From Onchocerca lupi (Eukaryota; Nematoda; Chromadorea; Rhabditida; Onchocercidae): a DNA stretch of 64,000 nucleotides. The notes under the pieces were generated by a model. It was given only the letters and a program-made list of their open reading frames with translations, searched no databases and was not told the DNA's origin. A program made the translations under genes and the position numbers. This document shows, one piece after another, positions 35,666-46,678 of the stretch; positions within the stretch are counted from its first letter, which is position 1, and each line of letters opens with the position of its first letter. The DNA is taken from positions 41,692-105,691 of the forward strand of contig JAOVVO010000243.1 in assembly GCA_028564675.1 (NCBI GenBank), in the 5' to 3' direction.

Positions 35666-36990
35666 TTTCTATTTGACCATCTCCTCAATATGTCTTGGCA
35701 GTCCGATAACCAACTGTGGAATAGTAAATGTTTTCGTACATCGATTATTGCAAAAACAGAATAATCTTTGGTCATTTGCTTCTCGTATTTTTCATTATCC
35801 TTGATGATGGCATTCATGAATGCGTTTGAACAGCTGTGCTGAACAGCGCTGTAAAGCAAATTCCAGTCAATGTTTGTTACTATTATCGCCTGAAATATTA
35901 CAAATGAAAACTTTCAAATTCCTGCTATTAAACATTTTGAAGATGCAAATTATTCGCAACAATGGTTCTTTTTTCGAGAGCCTATAATTCTTATCTTTCA
36001 TCGTCATTTTCATGAAATCTTTCCGAGTTGGAAAGTAAAAAAGGACTTACCTATAATTGGTTAAGTCTTTTCAAATTCGGCAATATTATTAATTGCCATT
36101 TTCGAAATGGTGAAGATGTGCGATGCGGCGTGTCGCTATTTCTTTTGCTTAGAGATGATATTTGGGTAGGTCGCAACATGATACCTTCTCGATGGCGATA
36201 TTCAGTCAATTTGATGGCGCATAACAACCAATCAACCGTGATTGAGATATTTCCGTTGGCATTCTGCATGCCAAATGCTGCATGTGCATAATATACAGCT
36301 GGCTAACCGAGCGATGATTCATAAAGCTTAATTATTGTAAAATTTTAAGCTAACTTTTGGTAACAATTTTGAAGTGATGAATTTTTTTCTTATTATTTCA
36401 AATTGCAAAATATTTCAGAAAGAATACTGCGACATAATCACTCTGCAAAGATTTATTTAGCTGCTTTCTGGTATAGAAAGAGATGTTCAAGAGTCAAACA
36501 CTTCATCTCAAATATATTAATAATTTTTGTACGAAAAAAAAAAAATTACTAATGTTACCAGTAAGGTACTCCACTTTTCCCTTTTCAGATCTTTATTCTT
36601 CTCGTCAAAAAATTAAAAAAAAAAAAAAATAAATAAGAAAAAAACAACAACAAGCAACTTTCAAAAAAATCGTTAATGAGATTTTTTTACTACTATTTTT
36701 TGCATTTCGCCGATTTGCTAGTTCCCTGCTGGTGAAATTGCTTCTCAGTTCCTGTGAATTCCAGTCACTTTTCTGAGTTATAAATAAAAGAAGAATAACA
36801 TTTGCCCAGCGGAACTTCTTAGACATGAATCCCATGTTCTAAATTCGTATATCTAAATGATCGCAAACATATTTACCTGTTCATATGTAGCGATCAGAAC
36901 TGGCAGCAGGCAATTCGAGTTCATCAGCATTCTCGTAAATATCATCATTACCACTTCCCGTCTCATCCTCATTTGCGCCGCAAATATTCC
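35666..36990 (-). other. Unrecognised minus-strand coding-like segments
   Basis: Three open stretches look protein-like but do not join into one model. They are: about 36889-36990 (acidic, GNDDIYENADELELPAASS, then a stop just before a GTAAAT donor); about 36051-36297 (ITVDWLLCAIKLTEYRHREG, ending TAG directly before GTAAG); and 35666-35889 (WNLLYSAVQHSCSNAFMNAI, DYSVFAIIDVRKHLLFHSWL), which has a TTTCAG acceptor and a GTATTC donor. No family is recognised. They could be a decayed gene, a fast-evolving gene whose small exons I missed, or chance. Confidence 0.3.
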
Positions 36991-37513
36991 AAGTTAATCT
37001 TGTATTTTTCAAAAAACTTTAAATCCTACCTAACCAATTTTGAATCATATAGATGTATGAAATGATTAAATGATCTCTGAAACTTTTGTTTTTAAAATTT
37101 TTTTAGAATTTTGCTTTATGTATAACTCAGAAAAGATCTGCGCACGAATAAAATTATGCAGTTCACATCAAATGTTAGGCGATTTGCTCTGTAATCATGC
37201 CTTTGAAGACTACTACGAATCAGTAGTAGTGATTGATGATAAGACACTGATGATAAGACAAAGACATTGTTTATGCATATTGCAGCAAAACTAATATTAC
37301 TAGTTCAGTTTATTCGTTTCGTATTGAAATCGAACAATTTATTTGTCGCTTGGATAGAAAACAAAATTATTGGTTGTAATTGTACCGCCCCTCGAAATTT
37401 TAATGAATCCTACTGCGATTACTGATAGTACTAATGGCAGCTTTTTTTATCAGCTGTAATGATTAGTTATATTTGTGTTGCTAGCTGTGATAAACATTGA
37501 AACAGATATTGTC

Positions 37514-40500
37514 ATGCCTGAAAAAAACCGAAACGATCGTCAACAGGCTAATAATATATTTGGCACAACTACGAAACAATTTGCCGAAGTCGAAAGAGTT
37601 TTCAGGTAGGGAATATTTAACAAATATTTGATTCTAAAAAGTGTTTTTAAATTTGAATGATAAATATGCACGACATCATCTGACTCTGTAAAACATCAAT
37701 TTAACAATTTTTGCTAATCGTATTCATTTTAAAAGATGAGGAATTTTATATGCAATATCTCCGAAAACTGAAGAATTGATAAGGATGATAAATGAACAAC
37801 TCTTTTAACCTTATCTTTAAGATCGGCTTTTTTTGTAAAAGTTGAATGATTCTAATTATCATAATTCCGCTTTGTTTAGCACTATTTAAATGAAATTTGT
37901 TTAATGTGGCAAATATATCGCAAGTTTTTGATAATAATTACAGATTTTCATAATTAGACAAATAAATTAGTTATTTTTGTTCCTTACCTTTCACTTACAT
38001 AGTTCAATTTTTGTGATATTGCCTATGTTACTCATTGTTTTACTTATTGCTATTGGTTAAAAAAACATTTGCGACAATAGTACAATCTAGCATCTCAAAA
38101 AACTCTTTTCGTCGGGGAATTATTGACATCTCCATGGACTTTTATCATTTATTAAACTATTATCATTGATTACAAATCTTGATTACTATCATCAATCAAT
38201 TTGTTCCTGATTTACCCATTCAGCTTAGTACTGTTACATTAAATTAGTATTCAACAGTGCGTATATAGCAAATTTATTTATCCTATTGAAAACCGCATGT
38301 GTATTCGATAGCACTTTGAATTGATATAAATTTAAATATTCTATTTTGATCAATTTTAATAAAACTTTTGCATTATTTCAAGAGTCATTTCATTTTTTAC
38401 ACTTTTGTTTCTCATTTTTCATATTTTTAAAGCTGCTGGAAAATTGTCATCCACGACTAACATCCACGGCTTTGTCTCAGAAATGCCTTATTTCATTGTA
38501 AATACTAATAAGCGATATTTGCTTGAATAAAAAAAGCACTCTAAAATTTCCATGGCAAAGAAGCAAATGATGAGCAAGAAAGTGATTTTTTTGTTTGATA
38601 TGAGACTTAATTACACATTCTTATATTTGTAAATAATCCATTCCAAAAGCAAATTTTTGAAGAAAAATATTTGATAAGGATAGTGATTAATCAGATAACA
38701 GTTGTTGGTGTGATTCATAATTATTTTCTTTCTTTTTTTTGTTTTTTTAACCGTCATTGCTGCTAAAGAAAGTAAAAATGTTGAAATTTTTGGACTTTAA
38801 ATAAGAGGAAAACGAATATAATAAATCATTTTACACTAAATTAATAATTACTTCACGATATATATGCCGGTGATGTAGTTGATAAAACTATGATATTCCA
38901 TTTTGTTTTACTTTACTTTTTTTTTTGCAATTACAACAGAAACAGCAGATATGAAATATGAAACAGTATAAAGCAACAGTACTTTCATCAAAAGACATTC
39001 ATTAGAAGGCATTTTATAAAACTTTTCATCAGAAAAAAAATTTTTTAACACAAAAATTAATTGGATACGATCAAATGTCAGGAGAAGAAATATTGTAGAA
39101 CTTGTTTTACTTTTCGCTTCTCGAGTGTTTATCCACTTTTATTAATTGCTACAGCTAAAAGTATGAAAGTAATGATTAAAAGCAGAAATTAGGAGTAGAA
39201 ATTCATGCTTTCTGATTGTGAGGTGATGAACGGGTTTTTTTTTTTTTTTTTTGCGTTTCGGGTGCAAAAAATTGGCGATGAATATGACGCAAATGTTTCA
39301 TGATGAAAGATTTTTGTTTTTTGAAACATTGAATTGCTCAAGAGATATATCAATAATCAATCTTATCAGACAGCAAGCGAGCTATTATCACAAAAAAAAG
39401 AAAAGGAAAAAAAGTACTCATCAAAGCAGCTAACAGGTTTCATAAAGTAGTAAAGTGTCTACCATTAACCGCTTAACGTTATACCGTATGACAACGCTGT
39501 CTTATAAATGATTTTCATTCTTCGTGAAACATTTGATTAAATAGAACATTTGATAACTGAAAATTTCTTTGAATTTAATAAATTTCAAATCACATGGACA
39601 AATTCATTCTTTTCCATTGTAGTTTGTTTATTTAAATAGACCAAATCACGGAGCCAGCTCATCAATCGAATTTACAGAAAAAATTTCATTGATGGTTGGG
39701 AACGAGAAGGTGCGGCGATATCAGTATATCGCAATGATGAATTAGTGGTTGACTTGCAAGGAGGATATGCAGATGCAAGCTCACTCCGTCTTTGGACATC
39801 TGACACAAGAACTGTCGTATTTTCTGCGACAAAAGTTTGTGATATCTTTTTGGTGATGGACTGTATTTTGATATGATATGAGATATGAATTATTTATGTA
39901 GGCAGTGAGTGCGCTATGCATAGCTATACTGGTTGATCGAGGACAACTGCAGTATTCCGATCGTATTTGTCAATTTTGGCCAGAATTTAGTCAGTATGGT
40001 AAAGAAAATATTACTGTTGGTTGGGTCATGAATCACCGTGTAAGTTCTTGCATATTCTATTATTATTATTATTATTATTATTATTTAAAATTATGATCGA
40101 CTGGTGTTGAATAGATTTCACAAAATCCAGACTTTTTAAGGCCGGCTTGGCAGTTTTTGATGAGCCAATTACTAAGGAGGATGCATTTGATCATGAGAAA
40201 ATGGCGAAAATTATTGCAAGACAGAAACCGAATTGGATACCAGGTCGGATCAAGCGGTATTTACTAATAAAAGAAATTGCTTGAAAATCTATCAAACAAT
40301 GAGACAGTTATTTCCGTGCTGTTGCTTGCAAATGTCTTTTCACTTTATAGAACAATGAAAACAACTTTCATCAAAATCAAACTTTCTTCAAACATTGTTT
40401 CTAAAAGAGAAAACTGAAGTCATTTTGGAAGGAACAGTTTTGAAAACATTTAAATATAAATTCTTCGATTGTTGTAAATAATTGTAATCAAAGAAATAGT

Positions 40501-41888
40501 AAGTTCTAGTTACTCTCTTGCTCTCCTGCGTTATTGTTCAATCCTGAGGTAAAATATTTTCGAGGATGATAAATACTTCAGATGAATTATCCCTTCTAGT
40601 TTAGGTACTAAAACAGGATATCATGCAATAACATATGGATGGCTTGTTGATCAAATTATTAGGCATGTTGACCTAGAACATCGTGGTATCGGGACCTTTT
40701 TCAGGCAAGAAGTTGCTGAAAAATTTGGTTAGTTGAATTAAAATTACAGATTATTGTTATATTCTCTTCACTTTGTAATCCAGAGATACACTACTATCTA
40801 ACCATAATGGCGTACAGTTTATTTTGGTATAGATTTAACCGTAGTTTTATCTTGATTATTTTCTTACCCAAACAGTACTTTTTACATCTCTAAATCTAAT
40901 TACCAAATCAGAGTATATTATTCGCTGACATTTTCGACTAAAAATTCTCAACAATTTTTGTATGAAGAAAACAAAAAAATTGTCTTGAGCAATAACATTT
41001 AATCATATGCTTCAGGAATCGATTTTCACTTTGGCTTACCTTTAGAAGAAGAATACACCGTATCTCGATTAACAACGCCTCCATTTCTTTACAAATTGAA
41101 AGAGATTCTGTACGACCCGAGGATTTTATATATGCTGAGCGTATTAAATTTGAGACTACCCAATTCAATTGCACGGAAAATTTGGAAAACAAATACTTGG
41201 ATGAAAGTGGATGCAGTAATTCTCTTATATTAATTTTTTTCTTAAAGCAAGAATGAAACATAAATTTGTTATATTTGCTTTGTTGCAAATTCTGAAGACA
41301 ATCCCTTCAGAATGTGAACACATTCAACGATCCGGATCTTCATCATATGGAGCAAGCAGCAGCTTTGGGCATAACGAAAGCCAAAGATCTTGCTAAATTA
41401 TTTTCACTCTTCTTACAAGGAAAAATTGTATCAAGCAGTTTGTTGGATCTTTTCAAAACTCCGCAAATATCAAATGGTTGGGACGAAGTGATCCTCACGC
41501 CGCTAGCAAAAGGACATGGTTTTATGTACGAACGTCATCCGTTTAAGTCTGTATGTTGTCTTATGTTTTTAAAAATATTGTTCTAATATCTGTCTTTTCT
41601 AATATATGAATGAATCATAAATTTAATCAGTGCTCTAATGCCATTTCTACTAATTTTTTGGCAAAGAGCTTAGTGATGAATAAAATAATTAGAAATTCAT
41701 GTTTATGATTCTGTTCATAGGGTTGCTGGCTCGTTGGACATGCAGGACTTGGTGGTAGCACTATAATGATGGATATGGAGGAAAACTTGGTCATCGCATA
41801 TGTGAGCAATGGCTTGAAAATAGGTACCGGCGAACTCACAAGAACTTATCGGCTCTTGAGAAATGCCGTTTTACAAGCAGTGAGATAA
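37514..41888 (+). CDS. LACT-type beta-lactamase-fold serine hydrolase
   Basis: Member of the class C beta-lactamase/EstB-like esterase family found in nematodes as LACT proteins; the substrate is unknown. Eight exons: 37514-37605, 39678-39834, 39902-40039, 40141-40243, 40605-40727, 41016-41215, 41311-41550, 41721-41888. They sum to 1221 nt, 406 residues, in phase throughout. The start of the fold is FRKNFIDGWEREGAA. The catalytic SxxK is Ser80-Ala-Thr-Lys83 (VFSATK), Tyr169 lies in GTKTGYHAITYG, and the C-terminal HxG-type motif is GHAGLGGS (357-364). No signal peptide or membrane segment is seen, so it is probably intracellular. The second acceptor was chosen to keep ERVFRKNF in frame; an earlier AG at 39641-39642 leads to a stop. 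The gene lies wholly inside the gap that splits the aquaporin pseudogene. Confidence 0.92.
40055..40086. repeat. TTA/ATT trinucleotide microsatellite
   Basis: About ten ATT units just after the third LACT exon, within the intron that ends at 40140. Confidence 0.9.
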
Positions 41889-44039
41889 TCTTTTGGCCTA
41901 AACAGAATTGTATTAGCTTGCAAACAATAATTCACAGCAAAATTTGGATCATATTTTCATTGCCTTATCATCAGAATATAATATTTGTCGCAGTAATAAT
42001 TTCAATGCTGAAAGAAAACTAATTGTAATTTCATATCTCGAAACTTTTCAGCACCTGCATGACTTTTCGGGGAAAAAAATTCTGATCGATTTCTAATTTG
42101 GATTATAGATTGGTTGAATTGGTAATTGTTTCTTGCTATTCTTACTCTATTAGGCCAACAAAAAACTTTCTTGGGTAATACAGTATACAATATAACACTT
42201 ATATAATAGTAAAGAGTGAATGAACAATACACGGCAAGTATAAAATATACTAATTCTACTGAATTGTCGCTGATACTGATGTTTACAAAAGTGCTACTGA
42301 ACAAACTGCTCTCATTGAAAAAACTGATGTAGAATGAACTGATCTTGTTGAAGACGTTGATGCGAACAGATGCTTATTTGCGGTGTTGATAAGGCTAACG
42401 CAGCTGACGACACTGACGTTGCTACCGCGAAAGCTCTCTTATCATATTGATCATCCTTAACATTGATAATTCGGAAGGCTTAAAATACATCAGTCATACA
42501 AAAGATTAAATATTAGGACTTAAGATGAATGGACAATCCCCAAAAGGTTAAATCCTTGTAACGTTCGTAACAGTTAACATCTCAACATTTCACACGATTC
42601 TATAAGCTCCATTAGCAAACTGGAAGATGAGAGAACAAAGGCATTTGTGCCATATATAGATCAGTGACTCATTCCTCTATGAAATATTGTAAATTTTTCC
42701 TACTTTTACTATACAGATTACTTCGATTATTTCGTTCTATTAATACCATAAATATTTCGATTTTACCGATATGATCATTTATCCATATATACATATGGTG
42801 TTTCTTTTGATATATATATATATATATGAGATAACTTTACTAATGATTTCGATATCTGTCCAGGACATCCAACAATAAACTTTCAAAATTCTCATTTCAA
42901 AAAAAAAAAGTTCAATTTCTCAATTCAAAAAAAAAAAAGCAGATATTTCCTGCTTCGTCCCTTGACTTCTCAACTTTCGAAAAAAACCGTGCATCCTACC
43001 TGTCTTCGTTTTCGCTTTGGAATTAATGTTAATCTTTTGTGATACAGAATTCACGATCATCTGCTCTGATAGGTAAATATTTTATCACATTTGTATTTCT
43101 ACGTTGCATCGCTTCGAAAATTTCGACTAAATTTTACAATAATCCAAAACTGAAACAAATCGGTAATATTCATGTAATTTGACCAGTATAATTTAAAAGT
43201 CAATGAACTCAACACCATAGTAATATTTCTCATGTAATATATATTCAGTCATAAGAAATGTAACAATAAATTATGCGCGTACGATGTATGCCTGAAGCTT
43301 TCGAATAATAATTTGCAATTGAAATGTTTATTGAAAAAGAACTGATCACAGCACTCATGAATTGTAGAAATCAAAATTTAAACATTGTGTTCAAGACAAG
43401 AAAAAAGAAAACAGCTCAAGTAAAAGGAGAAAAAGAAATGATAGAGAGAATAAATTCATCAAGGTATAAAGGCACTAATCGATCGAATATATTTGCATCG
43501 ATTTAGCGCTTTGTGTCGTTCACAAACAATTCAGTTCACGAATCCTTGCTCTCCTTGGAATAACAGTGACATGATCAAGCCATAGACAGTCCTGGAACAT
43601 AAGCGACGTGTGAAAGTATTATTTCCGATTCTTCAGCATCAGACAGATATTCACTGATTTCAGAACGTATCTGAAGATGATTTCACCAGAAACGACATAA
43701 TGATCTGGACAGAATGTACTCTGAAAGCATCTTGGCACCGATGCCAAAAAGACGAAATCTGACTCCAGGAGTCATTCATTCCACTAGTAGTTCTCTTTCA
43801 AATGATTTCAAGAGACTGAAGACATGCAAATTTTCTTATCAGACGAATAAATAACATAAAGATATACTTGACTCTCAGGCTAACTCAGTATGATTGATTT
43901 TTAGACCAATTCAATATGATCAGGTTTTTCTGATCACTTATCCAGCATTATGTCGAATACTATCGGCTGCCGTGAATTTCATGAATAGTACCCACAATCT
44001 GCCTGCTATGCGATTTAGCAGTATGTTAGCAATCGGTTT
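41889..44039. other. Downstream of LACT; no intact gene
   Basis: Includes a decayed Thr/Asp-rich coding-like stretch (42263-42445), a tatatata tract (42810-42827) and a less A+T-rich stretch at 43510-43860 with no long frame. A Lys-rich open frame at 43324-43506 lacks splice signals. Confidence 0.45.
42263..42445 (+). other. Decayed Thr/Asp/Ala-rich coding-like stretch
   Basis: In one frame it reads TDTDVYKSATEQTALIEKTD, then a TGA, then TDLVEDVDANR. From about 42385 a shifted frame continues DKANAADDTDVATAKALLSY to a stop. Base composition differs from its neighbours. The recurring TDV/TDL/VDVD pattern suggests a former repeat-containing protein with one stop and one frameshift. No family is recognised. 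Confidence 0.3.
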
Positions 44040-44640
44040 TTAATTGCACCCTAAATAATTAGAAATGTTATCAATAGTAATCGATTTTCTAGATTTAGTA
44101 ATTTATTCTTTATCTAATAACTTCTTTTTCCATTTAAGTTTTAGATGGTTGGTATCAGTTTGGTTGTTCTTTTCGCTGCATTCTTTGCAATTCCAGAAAT
44201 CAAATATTGAAAATTTTGATTCCAGTCTTTTTCGGTGTCATCGCAACGACCATTTCAATATGTTGCGGCTTGAATATGGGTTCTCCAGTCAATCCTGCTA
44301 GCGATTTTGACGGACGAATTTTTGCTTCTTCAGTTGGTTATGGTTTCCAGCTCTTTACGTAAGTTCATTAATTTCTTTGAGTTTTAATTTCCTCTCTTAA
44401 TATTTCTAGAATTTTTAAAAATTTTGCGAACACATTTAGAAATCTTCATTCTTTCAGGTTCCATCACTGTTTTTTCCTTGTTCGATTATTAGCACCAATT
44501 ATGGGCGCCGCGATTGGCGTATATTACTGTTACTTTTTTATTGGTTTTTGTATTCTAAAACCAGTATTGGCGAATATTAAAAAGAAAAAAAAAAAAGGAA
44601 ATGGATTAAGAAAATATATGAAAACAGGCTTCGGAAAGAT
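44040..44640 (+). pseudogene. Aquaporin pseudogene, 3' part (last two exons)
   Basis: Copy of 1318-1890. The penultimate exon starts at about 44144 but carries a one-base deletion near 44200 relative to copy 1, giving an early TGA (ATCAAATATTGA). From about 44236 to 44485 it is nearly identical to copy 1, including the whole last intron (44359-44457). It keeps the VNPASD motif, with FDGRIF instead of FGGRIF. The last exon has diverged with extra lysines and a different end. Together with 33206-33740 this makes a split, non-functional copy. Confidence 0.85.
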
Positions 44641-45450
44641 CACTGTGGTCTGACCAACGGTTTGCTTCTTTGCTGAAATTTAAAAAAGATTTTTTTAACG
44701 ACACTGCAACTTTTTGGATTTCAGAGATAAATGAAAAAAGCAATTTTTTTCGTATTTTAAAATCTCATTTAGAAAGCCGTCCAAAAAAGGCGTAATATAC
44801 TTGCGTTTACGTTTGTGCAGTTCAGATCGAGCAAAAAATTATAAAAATGATTGTGACTTCATGTTTAACAGTTTTAATCTTTTTATCTTCAATCATTTTC
44901 TGTTAATTTTATCCTCATTCAGTTATTTCTTCAAAATTCAACTGCTGCAAAAAGAGCTGAGTACGAAGATTGTAGCAAAAAAAAAAAACTTTTTTGGACA
45001 GGAACATGTTTAAACGCAAAATGCAGTAAAGTAAAATGGATTAGTCTTAAAACGAGTTCAATTCAAATTTTAGCTGAGTTTTCTTAACCAATATCTAGTC
45101 AAAATAAAATCATATGGCATGTTTTTTTTGTTGTTCTTTCTTTATTAAAAAAGTTTCTCAAAATCTCCTAAGTATCGACAACTGCTATATTTTGTTTAGA
45201 AAATCTTTTTATTACTGCCTGGTAATAAAGTAATGTGTCAAGAGATAGCAATGATATGCGATTGTAGTAATAGATTCATGTAAAACATCTCATGATACAT
45301 AAATAACAACAAATCGAATCATGAACAAGCTCGGATTTTTCACATATTAAAATCCCATAATAACAGGTAGCAAATCGGACAATATGCAAATTCAAGTAAA
45401 TTCAATCAGTTATTTATTAGAGAAACATAAGGAAAGAAAGAAAGGACATC
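44641..45450. other. Intergenic, no gene seen
   Basis: A+T-rich DNA between the aquaporin pseudogene and the URM1 stop codon. No frame with family similarity was found. Confidence 0.5.
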
Positions 45451-45765
45451 TTATCCGCCGTGAAGAGTAGAAATGAATGAAATAACGTCACCATCCTCTA
45501 GGATCGTTTTAGGCCCTTGCAACAACTCCCAATCCACTTCATTAACAAGCACCAATATTCCAGGTCGTACATTTTCGCCATCTTTGTCCACTAATAGATG
45601 AGACCTTGATTTATCCGGTATTAGATTAACACTGATATATCGAATCAAATCACTAATTAATAACGGTCCAGATTCATTTGGCACTTGAATATCTAATTCT
45701 TTCTGCATGTCAAATAACGATTCCGCACCGCCGGAAAACTCGACTTTTAAACTTAAAACACCCAT
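45451..45765 (-). CDS. urm-1: Ubiquitin-related modifier 1
   Basis: Sulfur carrier for 2-thiolation of the wobble uridine in cytosolic tRNAs and a ubiquitin-like protein modifier. Intronless, 104 residues, the usual family length. It starts MGVLSLKVEFSGGAE and shows the beta-grasp strand pattern, with GILVLVNEVDWELL and the invariant C-terminal STLHGG, whose last Gly is thiocarboxylated by the E1-like MOCS3/Uba4. The start is supported by alignment to the family and by a TTTCAG 8 nt upstream of the ATG, a probable trans-splice site. It is divergently arranged with the RBM28 gene; the 0.9 kb between the two starts probably holds both promoters. Confidence 0.97.
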   Translation of the reverse strand: MGVLSLKVEFSGGAESLFDMQKELDIQVPNESGPLLISDLIRYISVNLIPDKSRSHLLVDKDGENVRPGILVLVNEVDWELLQGPKTILEDGDVISFISTLHGG

Positions 45766-45780
45766 TTTTAACCTGAAATT
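45766..45780 (-). promoter_or_regulatory. Probable spliced-leader acceptor of URM1
   Basis: On the minus strand the sequence reads AAATTTCAG, then GTTAAAA and the ATG. There is no upstream coding exon, so the acceptor fits spliced-leader addition. Confidence 0.6.
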
Positions 45781-46668
45781 TGAACTCAATTCTGCAGACT
45801 CCTTTCAGGGACACCTTCTGCCATATAATAATTTACTGTAGAATTACACCTATTCTAAATACTGGAAGAAAGAAAAATTCGAATTCATCAATTTATATTT
45901 TCCCTTAAAAAATATCAGTCTACGTCGCGAAGGATACTATTCATCTAATCCTCCTCAATCACTATTTATTAACTTATTCCAAAATGAATTTTAGCATTTT
46001 CTCTACTCTCCTGCTAAAAAAGCATGCTGGTTCTACTACAGTTACTACCTCCCATCAATCGGCAACCTTATCACTGTCCCTCGAAATGTATGAACTCATC
46101 CTGCCCTCCCTCATCTTCCCGAAATCCGTCCAAAATCAAATTCAAACCCCGGGATTTCAAATGTCAAATTTCCATATTCACGTCAAGATCAACTTTATAA
46201 CGCGGCCCAGCTTCTTGCTCAGTTTCGTTTCGAGAATTGTTTTATTTTTTCCGTAATTTTGCGCATGTTTTATAGAAAGAGAGTTGGTGGAGGTTATTTT
46301 GAATGCTCTTGTTTCTTAGCTAGTTTTTTTCTTTCCTAAGAATTGGATCTTTTCACAGCTTGAAAAGATCTGCAATGTTCTGGTTATATTTTGTTTTAGA
46401 CCAAGGACTAGATATACTTTCCTTATTACGAATCTGGCATAAGTACTAAGTTTTAATAATAGCTACAGAATTTTGACAAATAAAAAAAAAATGTTAGAGT
46501 CTTTTCTTCCAAAATATTGTGCTGGCTGTTGAAAAACAGGGGCTGTCAACAATCGATAGCTTGATCAGTAGATATATTGAAGAGAATGATTAATATTGTG
46601 AGTTTTACTACTTCATTATCTTGAAGATTGTCAATTTTGGAGGCTTTCTTAAATAGTCTTAATGACGT
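45781..46668. other. Divergent URM1/RBM28 promoter interval
   Basis: Contains a stretch at about 46030-46220 richer in G+C and C-rich on the plus strand, unlike its surroundings. An open frame of 90 codons at 45984-46256 has no domain or splice sites and probably reflects that composition. Confidence 0.45.
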
Positions 46669-46678
46669 TCATTCATAG
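46669..46678 (+). promoter_or_regulatory. Probable spliced-leader acceptor of RBM28
   Basis: The sequence attcatag ends immediately before the ATG at 46679, which would leave no 5' UTR beyond the leader itself. Confidence 0.5.

Noticed and set aside
39643..39677. Earlier acceptor for the second LACT exon
   Set aside because: Splicing at 39642 leads to a stop in phase; the acceptor at 39675-39677 restores the family motif FRKNFIDGWE.
43324..43506. Lys-rich plus-strand frame
   Set aside because: Low-complexity A-rich DNA, no splice signals, no similarity.
45984..46256. 90-codon plus-strand frame between URM1 and RBM28
   Set aside because: No domain, no splice sites, Ser/Leu/Pro composition explained by the local C-rich bias; probably promoter DNA.
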